A stretch of 64,000 nucleotides of DNA from DASWJQ01 sp036397095 (GCA_036397095.1 DASWJQ010000085.1:1-64000); one strand, 5' to 3'. Positions 16,261 to 24,373 are shown, numbered from the stretch's first letter. The notes: a model not told the origin generated them from the sequence alone. Made by a program: numbers and translations.

Positions 16261-18192
16261 TCAGGCCAAGGTGGATTGTGGATGGAACTGCGTTTGGTGC
16301 AGGTTGGCATACAAGCCCCCTAGGGCCAACAGGTCCTCGTGCCGGCCCTGCTCGACAAGCCGGCCGCCGTCCATGACAAGGATCTTGTCGGCACCCATCA
16401 CGGTGCTCAGGCGATGGGCGATCACCAGCGAGGTCCGACCCCGCATCACGCCCTGCATCGCCTCCTGGATCAGGGCCTCGGATTGCGAATCGAGGTGGGA
16501 GGTGGCTTCGTCCAGAATGAGAACCTGCGGATCCTTCAAGATGACCCGCGCAATCGCCACACGCTGCTTCTCACCACCGGACAAGCGGTAGCCTCGCTCC
16601 CCCACGACCGTGTCATAGCCATCGGGGAGATCGGCGATGAAGTCGTGGATGTTGGCTGCCCGACAGGCCGCCTCCAATTCCGCCTGGCTGGCCTCGGGCC
16701 GGGCGTAGAGCAAATTGCTGCGCAGAGTGTCGTGGAACAGGTACGTCTCCTGCGTGACCATGCCGACGTGATCGGACAGTACATCGACCGAAAACCGGCG
16801 GAGATCGTGCCCGTCGAGCAAGACCCGGCCATCGGTTGGGTCGTACAGCCGTGGCACCAGGTAGGTGATCGTGGTCTTGCCGGCGCCACTCGGTCCCACC
16901 AGGGCCGCCACCTGGCCCGGCGCGATCTCAAATGATACGTCGCGCAGCGCCCAGCGGATCTCCCGCTCGGCTTCGTCGTCCAGCTTGGGCCGCTCGCCCT
17001 CCAGGGGCGGCAGCGCCCCCGACCCCGACCAGCTGAAGCGGCGAATCTCCTCGAGGCCGATGGCCTGTTCTTCACCCGTCCGGTAGCTGAAGGAGACCGA
17101 CTCAAAACGGACGTGACCCTCAATCCGCTCGACACGGACCGGCTGGGCCGGCTCCTGGATTTCCTGCGGCAAGTCCAGCACCTCAAAGACGCGCTCGAAG
17201 CTGACCATCGAAGTGGCGAAGTCGACCCGGATGTTGGTCAACGCCATCAGCGGCCCGTACAGCTCCCGCAGGTAGGCCGTGAAAGCGACAATCGTGCCTA
17301 TGGTGAAAGTGCCGCGCAAGACAAAATGGCCCCCGGCCCAGAAGACCAGCGCGGTGCCAATGGCGCTGACCAGGCTCAGGCCAAGCATGAACCAGCGGCC
17401 AACGACGGCCTGGCGCACGCCAATGTCGCGCACTTCGCCGGCCCGCTCGGAAAAGCGCCGCACTTCATCGCCATAACGGCCAAAGATCTTGACAAGCAGC
17501 GCCCCGCTGATGTTGAGCGTCTCGTTCATAACAGCGTTCATGCGGGCGTTGAAATCCATCGACTGGCGAGTGATGCGACGCAATGTTCTTCCGACGCGAC
17601 GGGCCGGCAGGACGAAAAGGGGCAAGATGGCGATGCCGAGCAGCGTCAACCGCCACTCCAGGCCAAGCATGATGATCAGTGTCGCCACCAGCGAAACTAG
17701 GTTGCTGGCCAGTGCAATCATTGTGCCTGTGACGGCGCTCTGGGCACCGACGACATCATTGTTCAGGCGGGACATCAGCTCACCGGCCCGCGTATTGGTG
17801 AAGAAGCGCAGGCTCATCCGCTGCAAATGCGCGTATAGGTCCCGCCGCAGGTCGAAGATGATGCCTTCGCCGATGCGGGCGCTCAGGTAGCGTTGGGCGA
17901 CGCCCAGAAGGCCGTTGACGACAGGCACGGTGATCATGCCCAGCGCCAGCCAGTTCAGGCGGCCGATATCGCCGGCTGGCAGAGCCCGGTCGATCAAATC
18001 GCGAATCAGCAATGGGGGTACGAGCGACAGCAGCGAGATACCGAAAATGGTGATCAGGATGACCCCAACGCCCCCCGTATAGGCGCGGGCATAGCCCCAG
18101 ACGCGGCGTAGCAATTCCCGACTGACCTCGGGCCGGTCCTGCTCCTCGTCATACCGAATGAATGACCACCAGCCGCCGCTATGCCAACCCAT
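16261..18192 (-). CDS. ABC exporter, fused membrane and ATPase domains
   Basis: A half-transporter of the MsbA/MDR type. N-terminal membrane domain with six helices, then a nucleotide-binding domain with Walker A GPSGAGKTT, Q-loop MVTQETYLF, signature LSGGEKQR, Walker B VLILDEATSHLD and H-loop IAHRLS. Upstream codons to 18231 are excluded because they overlap the -10 box at 18230-18235. The ATG at 18192 has GAGG 6 nt upstream; ATG 18204 is an alternative. An insertion of about 40 residues (from about SYRTGEEQAIG to EREIRWALRD) separates the first strands of the ATPase domain, longer than usual. Substrate unknown (lipid, peptide or drug). Confidence 0.9.
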   Translation of the reverse strand: MGWHSGGWWSFIRYDEEQDRPEVSRELLRRVWGYARAYTGGVGVILITIFGISLLSLVPPLLIRDLIDRALPAGDIGRLNWLALGMITVPVVNGLLGVAQRYLSARIGEGIIFDLRRDLYAHLQRMSLRFFTNTRAGELMSRLNNDVVGAQSAVTGTMIALASNLVSLVATLIIMLGLEWRLTLLGIAILPLFVLPARRVGRTLRRITRQSMDFNARMNAVMNETLNISGALLVKIFGRYGDEVRRFSERAGEVRDIGVRQAVVGRWFMLGLSLVSAIGTALVFWAGGHFVLRGTFTIGTIVAFTAYLRELYGPLMALTNIRVDFATSMVSFERVFEVLDLPQEIQEPAQPVRVERIEGHVRFESVSFSYRTGEEQAIGLEEIRRFSWSGSGALPPLEGERPKLDDEAEREIRWALRDVSFEIAPGQVAALVGPSGAGKTTITYLVPRLYDPTDGRVLLDGHDLRRFSVDVLSDHVGMVTQETYLFHDTLRSNLLYARPEASQAELEAACRAANIHDFIADLPDGYDTVVGERGYRLSGGEKQRVAIARVILKDPQVLILDEATSHLDSQSEALIQEAMQGVMRGRTSLVIAHRLSTVMGADKILVMDGGRLVEQGRHEDLLALGGLYANLHQTQFHPQSTLA

Positions 18193-18229
18193 CAACCGCC
18201 TCATCACTACCCAAACGATCCACCAGCGC

Positions 18230-18235
18230 ATTATA
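18230..18235 (-). promoter_or_regulatory. -10 element for the ABC exporter
   Basis: TATAAT read on the minus strand. Transcription would start near 18223, upstream of the ATG at 18192. This placement argues against the longest reading frame for the exporter. Confidence 0.45.
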
Positions 18236-18289
18236 AGCGTCGGCCAGTTTCAGGTATGCTCAAGCCTGGAGTGAACCAGGGAGGTGTGC

Positions 18290-18958
18290 ATGACGAAGGC
18301 GCCCCAGATTCCACTGCCACAACGGCCGCAGTGGTCAGCCGAGGAAATGCTGGCGCGGGCGGACGAATTCCTGGCACGGATGCGCACCCGCCGCACCGTG
18401 CGCGATTTTTCCGACCGGCCCGTCCCGTACGCGCTGATTGAACGCTGCCTGCAGGCGGCCGGCACCGCCCCTTCCGGCGCCAACATGCAGCCGTGGCACT
18501 TTGTGGTCGTTGAGGACCCGGCCACCAAACACCGCATCCGCCTTGCGGCTGAAGAGGAAGAACGCGGCTTCTATGAGGAGCGAGCGCCTGAAGAGTGGCT
18601 CGAAGCATTGGCGCCGCTGGGCACCGATTGGCGCAAACCGTTTCTCGAGACAGCGCCCTTCTTGATCGCCATCTTCGTCCAGAGCTACGGCCTGCTGCCC
18701 GATGGGCGCCGCGTCAAGCACTACTACGCCACCGAATCGGTTGGTATCGCCACCGGCATGCTGATTACCGCGCTGCACCTGGCTGGCCTGGCCACCTTGA
18801 CACACACCCCGAGCCCGATGGGCTTCCTCAATGAGATTCTGGAGCGGCCAATCAATGAGCGGCCCTTTCTGCTCCTGGTCACCGGGTTCCCAGCCGACGA
18901 TGCCCGCGTGCCCAGCCTGGAGAAGAAGCCCGTCGGGAGTTATGTCACCCGTCGTTGA
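18290..18958 (+). CDS. Nitroreductase-family flavoprotein
   Basis: FMN-dependent oxidoreductase of the nitroreductase fold, 223 residues. Family motifs: RTRRTVRDFSDRPVP (FMN phosphate contact, about residues 33-47), APSGANMQPWHFVVVED, and the mid-protein segment ATESVGIATGMLITALHLAGLATLTHTPSP. The overall pattern resembles the iodotyrosine deiodinase-like/BluB-like branch more than NfsB, though this is only a similarity judgement. AGGGAGG lies 6 nt before the ATG at 18290; a GTG at 18284 is less likely. The last 17 nt overlap the start of a molybdenum hydroxylase remnant. Substrate unknown. Confidence 0.85.
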   Translation: MTKAPQIPLPQRPQWSAEEMLARADEFLARMRTRRTVRDFSDRPVPYALIERCLQAAGTAPSGANMQPWHFVVVEDPATKHRIRLAAEEEERGFYEERAPEEWLEALAPLGTDWRKPFLETAPFLIAIFVQSYGLLPDGRRVKHYYATESVGIATGMLITALHLAGLATLTHTPSPMGFLNEILERPINERPFLLLVTGFPADDARVPSLEKKPVGSYVTRR

Positions 18959-19403
18959 TACCAATGGGCCGATTGCCGCTCAGGCGGCCGAAGTCGAGGT
19001 CGACCGCAAAACCGGCGAGGTGCGCGTCCTTACGCAGATCGCTGTCAACCATGTCGGCAAGGTCATCAATCCGCTGGGGTTGCTGGGCCAGGTCTATGGC
19101 GGCGTCATGATGGGGTTGGGTAACGCACTGACGGAGCACTTCATCGTTGAAGAGGGGGTGGTCTTCAGCGACCGGCTGGCCCTCTACCGGATGCCGTCGA
19201 TCGAACACACGCCCGAAATCGTGTCGATCGCCCTCGAGCACCCGACCGACGATGGGCCATTCGGCGCCAAAGGCATCGGTGAGATTGCCAGCATACCCAC
19301 CACGCCGGCCATCACCAACGCCATCTACCGTGCCGTGGGCGTGCGGATCACCAGTCTGCCGGTCGATCAGGACCAACTGGCATTGGCCCTGGCCGCCGGC
19401 TAG
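18942..19403 (+). pseudogene. C-terminal remnant of a xanthine dehydrogenase-family Mo subunit
   Basis: The 153 residues from the ATG at 18942 match only the extreme C-terminal region of the large molybdopterin-binding subunit of xanthine dehydrogenase / aldehyde oxidase: AAEVEVDRKTGEVRVLTQIAVNHVGKVINPLGLLGQ..., ending in the family's GAKGIGE motif with its conserved glutamate and the PAITNAIYRAVGVRI tail. Full-length subunits have about 750 or more residues, so most of the cofactor and substrate sites are missing. The ATG overlaps the nitroreductase end and has GGGAG 2-6 nt upstream, so it might still be translated. I read it as a deletion remnant joined to the nitroreductase gene. Confidence 0.75.
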
Positions 19404-19408
19404 CGCCC

Positions 19409-20890
19409 CTAGCCCGCCAGCACCTGCTCCAAAGGCCGGTCGGCGCTCGTCGCCAGCCCTTCCAGGTATTCGACAACCGGCCGGCGCCAGTCAATTCCCG
19501 TGTCCCGGGCGTGCGGGTCTATGGCCTGCAGGTTGTAGCGGTTGGCCCCGTAGTAGATGACATCCGGCACAACCACCGTGTAGACCGTCTCGGCCTCAAC
19601 CCCGGCTCCCCCCACCAGTCTGACAACGTCTCCGACGACCTCCGCGCCGCCAAGCACCGGCCGGCGCGAGCGGATCGTGTCCACTAACTGGGCCCCGGTC
19701 AATTGCACGATCATCAACACATTGGCCACCGGCAGCAGCCCAACGACCGAAGCCGGCGTCACCGATCCCGCTGGCAGCGACTGCTGCACGTAGCGGCGGC
19801 TGGCCAGCGCAATCTGGGCCTCGGGCACCGCCTGCAGCCAGGCGTCGGTCAGCAACCGGTCCATCCACGGCGAACTCCGGTCAATGCCCTTGGCCGTAAA
19901 GCCAACGGGCCGGAACAGCTGTGGATCCAACTGCTGCCGCCAGAACTCAATGCGCTCGGCCAAGGCGTGGTCAGCTGCGCCGGGCGGATTGGGCAGCACG
20001 CTGGCCTCGAACGACACCGGCTGTTTGTCGTCGAGATCGACCAGCATGTCAACGGAGACGTAACCGCGCAAGAAGTAACCACTTTCGATCAGATGCACGC
20101 CGGCCACCTGTTCGTTGTGCTCTTCATGGCAATGCCCACCGGTCAGCAGGCCGGCGCCGTAGTCAGCCGCCAGCGGCGCCAACTGTTCGAGCTCGCGGTT
20201 GCACACATGGCCGACGATGATGACCAGGTCGGCGCCCTCCGCCCACACCTGCTCAAGCACCGGCGGCAGCGCCTGATCGTAGCGCCAGAAGTCGTAGCCT
20301 TCGGCGTACGACGGCCGCGTGTCGATCGGCGTCTCGATCGTCGTCAAGCCCACCAGGCCCAGGCGGATGCCGTTCACCGTGTGCAGGCTGTAGGCTTGGG
20401 CGAAGTCCGGCGGCAGGTCGGTGCCGCGCTGCTTGACATTGGCCGTCAGAAACGGAAAGCTCGATTGGGCGGCGCGGGCCCGCAGCACGTCGGGGCCGAA
20501 GTCGAAGTCGTGGTTGCCGATGGCGGCGGCTGCATAGCCCATCCGGTTCATGATGTCGGCCATCGACTGGCCGTCAAGGCTGGTTGAGATCGCTGGGCCG
20601 GTCCACATGTCCCCGCCGCTCAGCAGCAGATGGTGGCTGCCGTCAAACAAGCCGTGGCGTTGGCGCCAGCGGTGGAGAAGGGAGGCGGCACCCCCATGGG
20701 TGGCCGTCGGCTGCATCCATCCGTGTTCGTCGTTGGTATAGAGCAGATGGAGCCGCCGCTGGCGGGCGGTCTCCCGCCAACGCCCCAGCCCGCCCGGCCA
20801 TGGACTGCAGCCAGCAAGCAACAACGGCGGCAACAGCCGAAGGAAGCCGCGCCGGCTCATGCCCGACCCAACGCCGTCATTGCTGGCCAT
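19409..20890 (-). CDS. 5'-nucleotidase/UshA-like metallophosphatase, Tat lipoprotein
   Basis: Exported two-domain phosphohydrolase. From the ATG at 20890 the N-terminus reads SRRGFLRLLPPLLLAGC, a twin-arginine signal plus lipobox, so it should be Tat-exported and lipid-anchored. Metallophosphatase motifs: YTNDEHGWM, GGDMWTG, GNHDFDFG, GHVCN and GGHCHEEH. A C-terminal 5'-nucleotidase domain follows (about 300-490, LLPVANVLMIVQLTGAQLVDTI). The ATG at 20860 starts directly at MSRRGF. 493 residues, within the family range. It likely releases phosphate from nucleotides or sugar nucleotides outside the cell; true substrate unknown. Gene is divergent from the DUF429 gene. Confidence 0.88.
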   Translation of the reverse strand: MASNDGVGSGMSRRGFLRLLPPLLLAGCSPWPGGLGRWRETARQRRLHLLYTNDEHGWMQPTATHGGAASLLHRWRQRHGLFDGSHHLLLSGGDMWTGPAISTSLDGQSMADIMNRMGYAAAAIGNHDFDFGPDVLRARAAQSSFPFLTANVKQRGTDLPPDFAQAYSLHTVNGIRLGLVGLTTIETPIDTRPSYAEGYDFWRYDQALPPVLEQVWAEGADLVIIVGHVCNRELEQLAPLAADYGAGLLTGGHCHEEHNEQVAGVHLIESGYFLRGYVSVDMLVDLDDKQPVSFEASVLPNPPGAADHALAERIEFWRQQLDPQLFRPVGFTAKGIDRSSPWMDRLLTDAWLQAVPEAQIALASRRYVQQSLPAGSVTPASVVGLLPVANVLMIVQLTGAQLVDTIRSRRPVLGGAEVVGDVVRLVGGAGVEAETVYTVVVPDVIYYGANRYNLQAIDPHARDTGIDWRRPVVEYLEGLATSADRPLEQVLAG

Positions 20891-20913
20891 AACGGCGCCG
20901 TTTGGCCGGGTGC

Positions 20914-20919
20914 TATACT
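20914..20919 (+). promoter_or_regulatory. -10 element for the DUF429 gene
   Basis: TATACT preceded by TGC, an extended -10 pattern. Transcription would begin near 20926, leaving a leader of about 26 nt to the ATG at 20952. No clear -35. Confidence 0.4.
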
Positions 20920-20951
20920 CGGGGGAGGTTCCCCGCAAAGAACGGAGCCCT

Positions 20952-21671
20952 ATGGGCGCCACCCTATCGATCGACCTGGCCAGCCGCCGCTACGCACAAT
21001 TTGGCATACTCTTCCTGGCGGATGATTCGCGGGCGCCCCGAGAGATCGAACCCAATGAGTTGGGCTTGAAGGACCCTCCGGAAGCTGCCTCGCTGGCGGC
21101 GGCCATCGATCAGTTTGCCCGGGCGGCGGACATTGACGTGCTGCTGCTCGACGGGCCGCAAGCCTGGCGCTACCCAGCGTCCCCGATCGAACACATGCGC
21201 CTGTGCGAGCGGGTGCTTAATACGCCGGGCAAGACGGGAGTCCCTGGCGAAGCCAAGCCGAAGACATATCTCACGTACATCCGGTTCTCGATTGACTTGT
21301 TCGAGCAATTGCGGACGGGCTTCGGTTGGAGCTTGCTCACCTCGGATTGGCCCAAGCACCCGGGGCGACGGTGGGCGGTCGAAGTCTTCCCCTCGGCCGC
21401 CTGGTCCCTGCTGGGGATCGACCGGCTGCCGGGAAAGATCCGAGGCGCCTCGCTCGAAAGCTGGCGCCGGGCGCTGGCCCGGACAACCGGCTATGCGCTG
21501 CCGAGCAAGCTCAACCATGATCAAATGCAGGCCGCCGTCGTGTTGCCATTAGGGCAGGCCATCCATCACCGTGCCCAAGACCGGTTGATCCTGTCCGGCC
21601 TGGACCCTGTCTTCGAAGACGGGATCGTGTACGAGGGCCTGATCGCCAACCCCAGGCTGGCCGCCAGCTAA
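20952..21671 (+). CDS. DUF429-type protein
   Basis: A 239-residue protein whose start MGATLSIDLASR gives the short N-terminal strand with an acidic residue common to this RNase H-like-fold family; the internal VEVFPSAAWSLLGI (about residues 142-155) and the strand ADIDVLLLDGPQAWR are typical of DUF429 members. The longer frame to 20859 would run through the promoter. No catalytic activity is known for the family. The gene converges on elp3 with a 4-nt overlap. Assignment is by motif recognition only. Confidence 0.6.
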   Translation: MGATLSIDLASRRYAQFGILFLADDSRAPREIEPNELGLKDPPEAASLAAAIDQFARAADIDVLLLDGPQAWRYPASPIEHMRLCERVLNTPGKTGVPGEAKPKTYLTYIRFSIDLFEQLRTGFGWSLLTSDWPKHPGRRWAVEVFPSAAWSLLGIDRLPGKIRGASLESWRRALARTTGYALPSKLNHDQMQAAVVLPLGQAIHHRAQDRLILSGLDPVFEDGIVYEGLIANPRLAAS

Positions 21672-23275
21672 CGGATCCCAAGGGGTTTGACCATATAGGT
21701 CTCGCCCGTCTGGTAGCCAAAGCGGGCGTAGTAATCGCGCGTTCCCAAGGCGGCAATGACCGCCATCCGCCGAAAGCCCTGGTCGCTGGCAATCTGCTCG
21801 GCCCGTTCGATCAGGGCCGCGCCCAACCCTTGATGCTGGGCGGCGGCCGGCCCCTCCCCCCCGATTTCCAGCGACTGGCCATAGACATGCACTTCGCGGA
21901 TCAAGGCAGACCCTTGCAGGTCGTCCAGGCCCAGGTCCGGGGACCCTTCACCCGCCAGTGACAAGCGCAGGAATCCGGCCAACCGGCCGTCCGGGGTCTC
22001 GAAGGACAGGAAGTGCTCTTCGGCCGCACCGGCCGGGTAGATCAGGTCGGATATGGCGAGCGCTTCGGCTTCGACTGGCTGGCCGCGCACTTCACGGCAG
22101 CGCACGCACACGCAGCGCTGGCCGCGCTGCCGCAGCGCCTGCTGCGCATCCTGGCGCAGGCTGGTGCGCCGGTTGCCGGCCACCACATTTGTCGAAGGGA
22201 AATCGCGGATGATGCGGTTGACACGGCAATAGCGCGGGATGGTCGGTTTGATGTCGGCCAACAGCTCGATCAACTGCTCCGTTGTGTACGGTTCGAATTC
22301 GCCTCGTTGCCAATGTTCGTAGAGCTCGGCCTGCTCCAGCAGCTGGTTGGGGTAGATCTTGAGCTCGTCGGGGCGCAGCTCGGGATCCGACCACAATCGG
22401 GCGAAGTCGTGGCGGTCGGATTCGAGGGTGGCGCCGAGCAGATTGGGCATCCAGTGCAGCACGATCTTGAAACCGCCTGCCCGCAGCAGCCCCACTGCCT
22501 GCCGGGTCTCGGCGACATGATGGCCGCGCTGGTTGAGGTCGAGGATGTGATCGTCCAGGCTTTGCGCGCCAAGCTGCACCTTGGTCACGCCCAGCCGTCG
22601 CAGCCAGGCGATCTCGGCGACGTCGACATGGTCGGGCCGGGTTTCGATCACCAGACCCACATTGCGATGCGGGGCCCGCCGGTTGACCTGCTGCGCCTCG
22701 GTCAGATCAATCGAAGCAAATTGGTTCATGGCATCGAGACAGCGCTGGACGAACCACTCCTGGTAAGACCGCCGGTACGAACTCCAGGTGCCACCCAGAA
22801 TCAGCAGTTCAATCTTGTCGGTCGGGTGACCGATCTTTTCCAACGCCCGCATGCGGAAGTGGGTTTGCTCAAAGGGATCAAACTCGTGCTGCAAGGCCCG
22901 CATGGCGCCCGGCTCATCCGGCAGGTATGACTTGGGCATGCGCACGTCCGTCGGGCAGAAGACACATTTGCCCGGACAGGGATAGGGCTTAGTCAGCACG
23001 GTGACAGTGGTCACGCCCGACAACGTGCGTGATGGCTTCTTGCGTATCCGGCGCCGAATAGCGGGGTCATCGACCCACTCGCCGGCCCCCACCAAAGCCT
23101 CGTAAGCCTGCACCAGTGCGTTCTTGCCGACGAAGCCGCCTGCGGCCAGCGGGAAACGGCGGATTGCCTTGGGCACGGCTACCCCGTCGCGCACAGCCTC
23201 CAGAATCGACCGAGCCAGGGTTAGCTGCTCGTCGGTCGGCTGGCGGTACGTATGTGGGCCCAGGCGTTGAGTCAT
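21668..23275 (-). CDS. elp3: Elongator protein 3 homologue, tRNA wobble-uridine acetyltransferase
   Basis: Radical-SAM/acetyltransferase fusion that installs a carboxymethyl-type group on C5 of U34 in tRNA. The [4Fe-4S] cysteines are Cys100, Cys104 and Cys107 (YPCPGKCVFCPTD), followed by LLILGGTWSSYRRSYQEWF, typical of Elp3, and MIETRPD-like LVIETRPDHVD. The C-terminal GNAT domain (about 395-535) ends QGLGAALIERAEQIASDQGFRRM and YYARFGYQ. 535 residues, normal length. The ATG at 23275 is the first base of a divergent arrangement with a Trm9-like methyltransferase, and may be leaderless (see promoter entry). Convergent overlap of 4 nt with DUF429 gene. Confidence 0.95.
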   Translation of the reverse strand: MTQRLGPHTYRQPTDEQLTLARSILEAVRDGVAVPKAIRRFPLAAGGFVGKNALVQAYEALVGAGEWVDDPAIRRRIRKKPSRTLSGVTTVTVLTKPYPCPGKCVFCPTDVRMPKSYLPDEPGAMRALQHEFDPFEQTHFRMRALEKIGHPTDKIELLILGGTWSSYRRSYQEWFVQRCLDAMNQFASIDLTEAQQVNRRAPHRNVGLVIETRPDHVDVAEIAWLRRLGVTKVQLGAQSLDDHILDLNQRGHHVAETRQAVGLLRAGGFKIVLHWMPNLLGATLESDRHDFARLWSDPELRPDELKIYPNQLLEQAELYEHWQRGEFEPYTTEQLIELLADIKPTIPRYCRVNRIIRDFPSTNVVAGNRRTSLRQDAQQALRQRGQRCVCVRCREVRGQPVEAEALAISDLIYPAGAAEEHFLSFETPDGRLAGFLRLSLAGEGSPDLGLDDLQGSALIREVHVYGQSLEIGGEGPAAAQHQGLGAALIERAEQIASDQGFRRMAVIAALGTRDYYARFGYQTGETYMVKPLGIR

Positions 23276-23280
23276 GGCAC

Positions 23281-23288
23281 CTTATAAT
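23281..23288. promoter_or_regulatory. Shared divergent -10 region for elp3 and the methyltransferase
   Basis: The sequence CTTATAAT reads as TATAAT on the plus strand (23283-23288) and as ATTATAAG on the minus strand (TATAAG, 23286-23281). At the usual 6-7 nt to the start site, transcription would begin at about 23295 (+), exactly at the GTG of the methyltransferase, and about 23274-23275 (-), at the ATG of elp3. Both mRNAs would then be leaderless. No -35 hexamer is evident. The spacing is seen in the sequence; the function is an inference. Confidence 0.45.
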
Positions 23289-23294
23289 CGGCGG

Positions 23295-24011
23295 GTGGAA
23301 TCCAGGATCGAACGGCTCCTACTGGAGCTCAATCGCGAATTCTACCAAAGCCTGGCGGAACCCTTCGCCGACAGCCGGCCGAAGCCGCAGCCGGGGGTCG
23401 ACAAGGAGCTGATCCGGGTTCAGCCCGAACAATCGGTGCTCGACCTGGGTTGCGGCCACGGCGCGCTGGCCCAGGTGCTGCACGGGCAAGGTCACCGAGG
23501 ACCGTACCTCGGGCTGGATTCGACCCCCGCCCTGCTGGCGCAGGCCCAGGCCAGCGTTGAGCACCAGGCAGCCCGCTTCGAGCAGGTCGATCTGGCCGAA
23601 CCCGGTTGGAGCGAGGCAGTCGAGAAAGTCGACTGGGTCTTCTGCCTGGCCACACTGCACCACCTGCCGGGCACCCGGCGTAGGGCGTGGGCAGGCGAGC
23701 TCCCGGTCTGCCTTCGCCCCGAGACCCAGGTGGTTGTCAGCGTTTGGAACTTCGTGGCTGAAGAGAGATGGCGCCAGCGGGTCCAGGCCTGGTCGGAGGT
23801 TGGACTCGAGGATGGCCAAGTGGACGTAGGGGACTATCTGCTCGACTGGCGCCGTGGCGGCCGCGGGCTGCGTTACGTCCACCACTTCAACGAGGATGAA
23901 TTGGCCGAGCTGGCGACGGCCGCCGGTTGCCAGGTCACGGCCACCCATTACGCTGGAGGGCGCTCGGGCCGGCTGAACCTCATTCAGCGCTGGCAGACGG
24001 CCGTTCTTTGA
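23295..24011 (+). CDS. Trm9/ALKBH8-like tRNA methyltransferase
   Basis: Class I SAM methyltransferase, 238 residues from the GTG at 23295. SAM motif I is VLDLGCGHG. Features shared with Trm9 and the methyltransferase half of ALKBH8 in the same order: an N-terminal FADSRPKPQPGVDKEL (Trm9 F-x2-TR-x-KPWP pattern), a post-motif II LATLHHLPGTRRR (AVVHHxxTxxRR), a W-x-F/L strand VVVSVWNF, an acidic DYLLDW (DxFVPW), and RYVHHFNEDELAELA (RYYHLYxxGEL). In eukaryotes this enzyme methyl-esterifies the cm5U34 made by Elongator. Here it is divergent from elp3 and followed by a tRNA cluster, so the same two-step pathway is the likely role. A start at ATG 23274 is possible but lies before the -10 box. Confidence 0.8.
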   Translation: MESRIERLLLELNREFYQSLAEPFADSRPKPQPGVDKELIRVQPEQSVLDLGCGHGALAQVLHGQGHRGPYLGLDSTPALLAQAQASVEHQAARFEQVDLAEPGWSEAVEKVDWVFCLATLHHLPGTRRRAWAGELPVCLRPETQVVVSVWNFVAEERWRQRVQAWSEVGLEDGQVDVGDYLLDWRRGGRGLRYVHHFNEDELAELATAAGCQVTATHYAGGRSGRLNLIQRWQTAVL

Positions 24012-24037
24012 CACTCTTCGCCGCCGCATGGTAGAAT
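24008..24037 (+). promoter_or_regulatory. Promoter of the tRNA cluster
   Basis: TTGACA at 24008-24013, an 18-nt spacer and TAGAAT at 24032-24037 form a near-consensus vegetative promoter. Transcription would start near 24044, 26 nt before tRNA-Ser(UGA). The -35 box includes the stop codon of the methyltransferase gene. Confidence 0.75.
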
Positions 24038-24069
24038 CGCTCGGCTCAGGCAGGGAGCCCGCCGGACCC

Positions 24070-24157
<88 letters not shown>

Positions 24158-24178
24158 GGAACTGAATAACAGCACCTC

Positions 24179-24272
24179 GGGGAGGTGCCGGAGCGGTTGA
24201 ACGGGGGCGCCTGCTAAGCGCTTGTAGGGGCATATACCTCTACCGAGGGTTCGAATCCCTCCCTCCCCGCCA
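24179..24272 (+). tRNA. tRNA-Ser (anticodon GCU)
   Basis: Acceptor GGGGAGG pairs with CCTCCCC (24262-24268); discriminator G; CCA encoded at 24270-24272. The anticodon loop CTGCTAA gives GCU for AGC/AGU codons. A long variable arm confirms the class II type. It lies 21 nt after tRNA-Ser(UGA) and is likely co-transcribed. Confidence 0.96.
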
Positions 24273-24284
24273 TCGATCTTCCGT

Positions 24285-24290
24285 TACAAT
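24285..24290 (+). promoter_or_regulatory. Possible -10 for tRNA-Arg
   Basis: TACAAT ends 9 nt before the tRNA-Arg, so a start near 24297 is possible. The matching -35 would fall in the tRNA-Ser(GCU) acceptor and is not convincing. Confidence 0.3.
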
Positions 24291-24299
24291 AGATAGCAA

Positions 24300-24373
24300 G
24301 CCCTCGTAGCTCAGTGGATGAGAGCACTTGCTTGCGGAGTAAGGGGTCGCAGGTTCGAGTCCTGCCGAGGGCG
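24300..24373 (+). tRNA. tRNA-Arg (anticodon GCG)
   Basis: Acceptor GCCCTCG pairs with CGAGGGC (24366-24372), discriminator G24373; CCA is not encoded (next bases CTC). The D arm, the loop TTGCGGA and the T arm GCAGGTTCGAGTCCTGC are canonical. The anticodon GCG decodes CGC/CGU. The body resembles normal tRNA-Arg, but most bacteria use ACG (inosine-34) here, so this is an uncommon anticodon. Confidence 0.92.

Noticed and set aside
18942..19403. A complete molybdenum hydroxylase
   Set aside because: The sequence covers only the last about 150 residues of a subunit of 750 or more residues.
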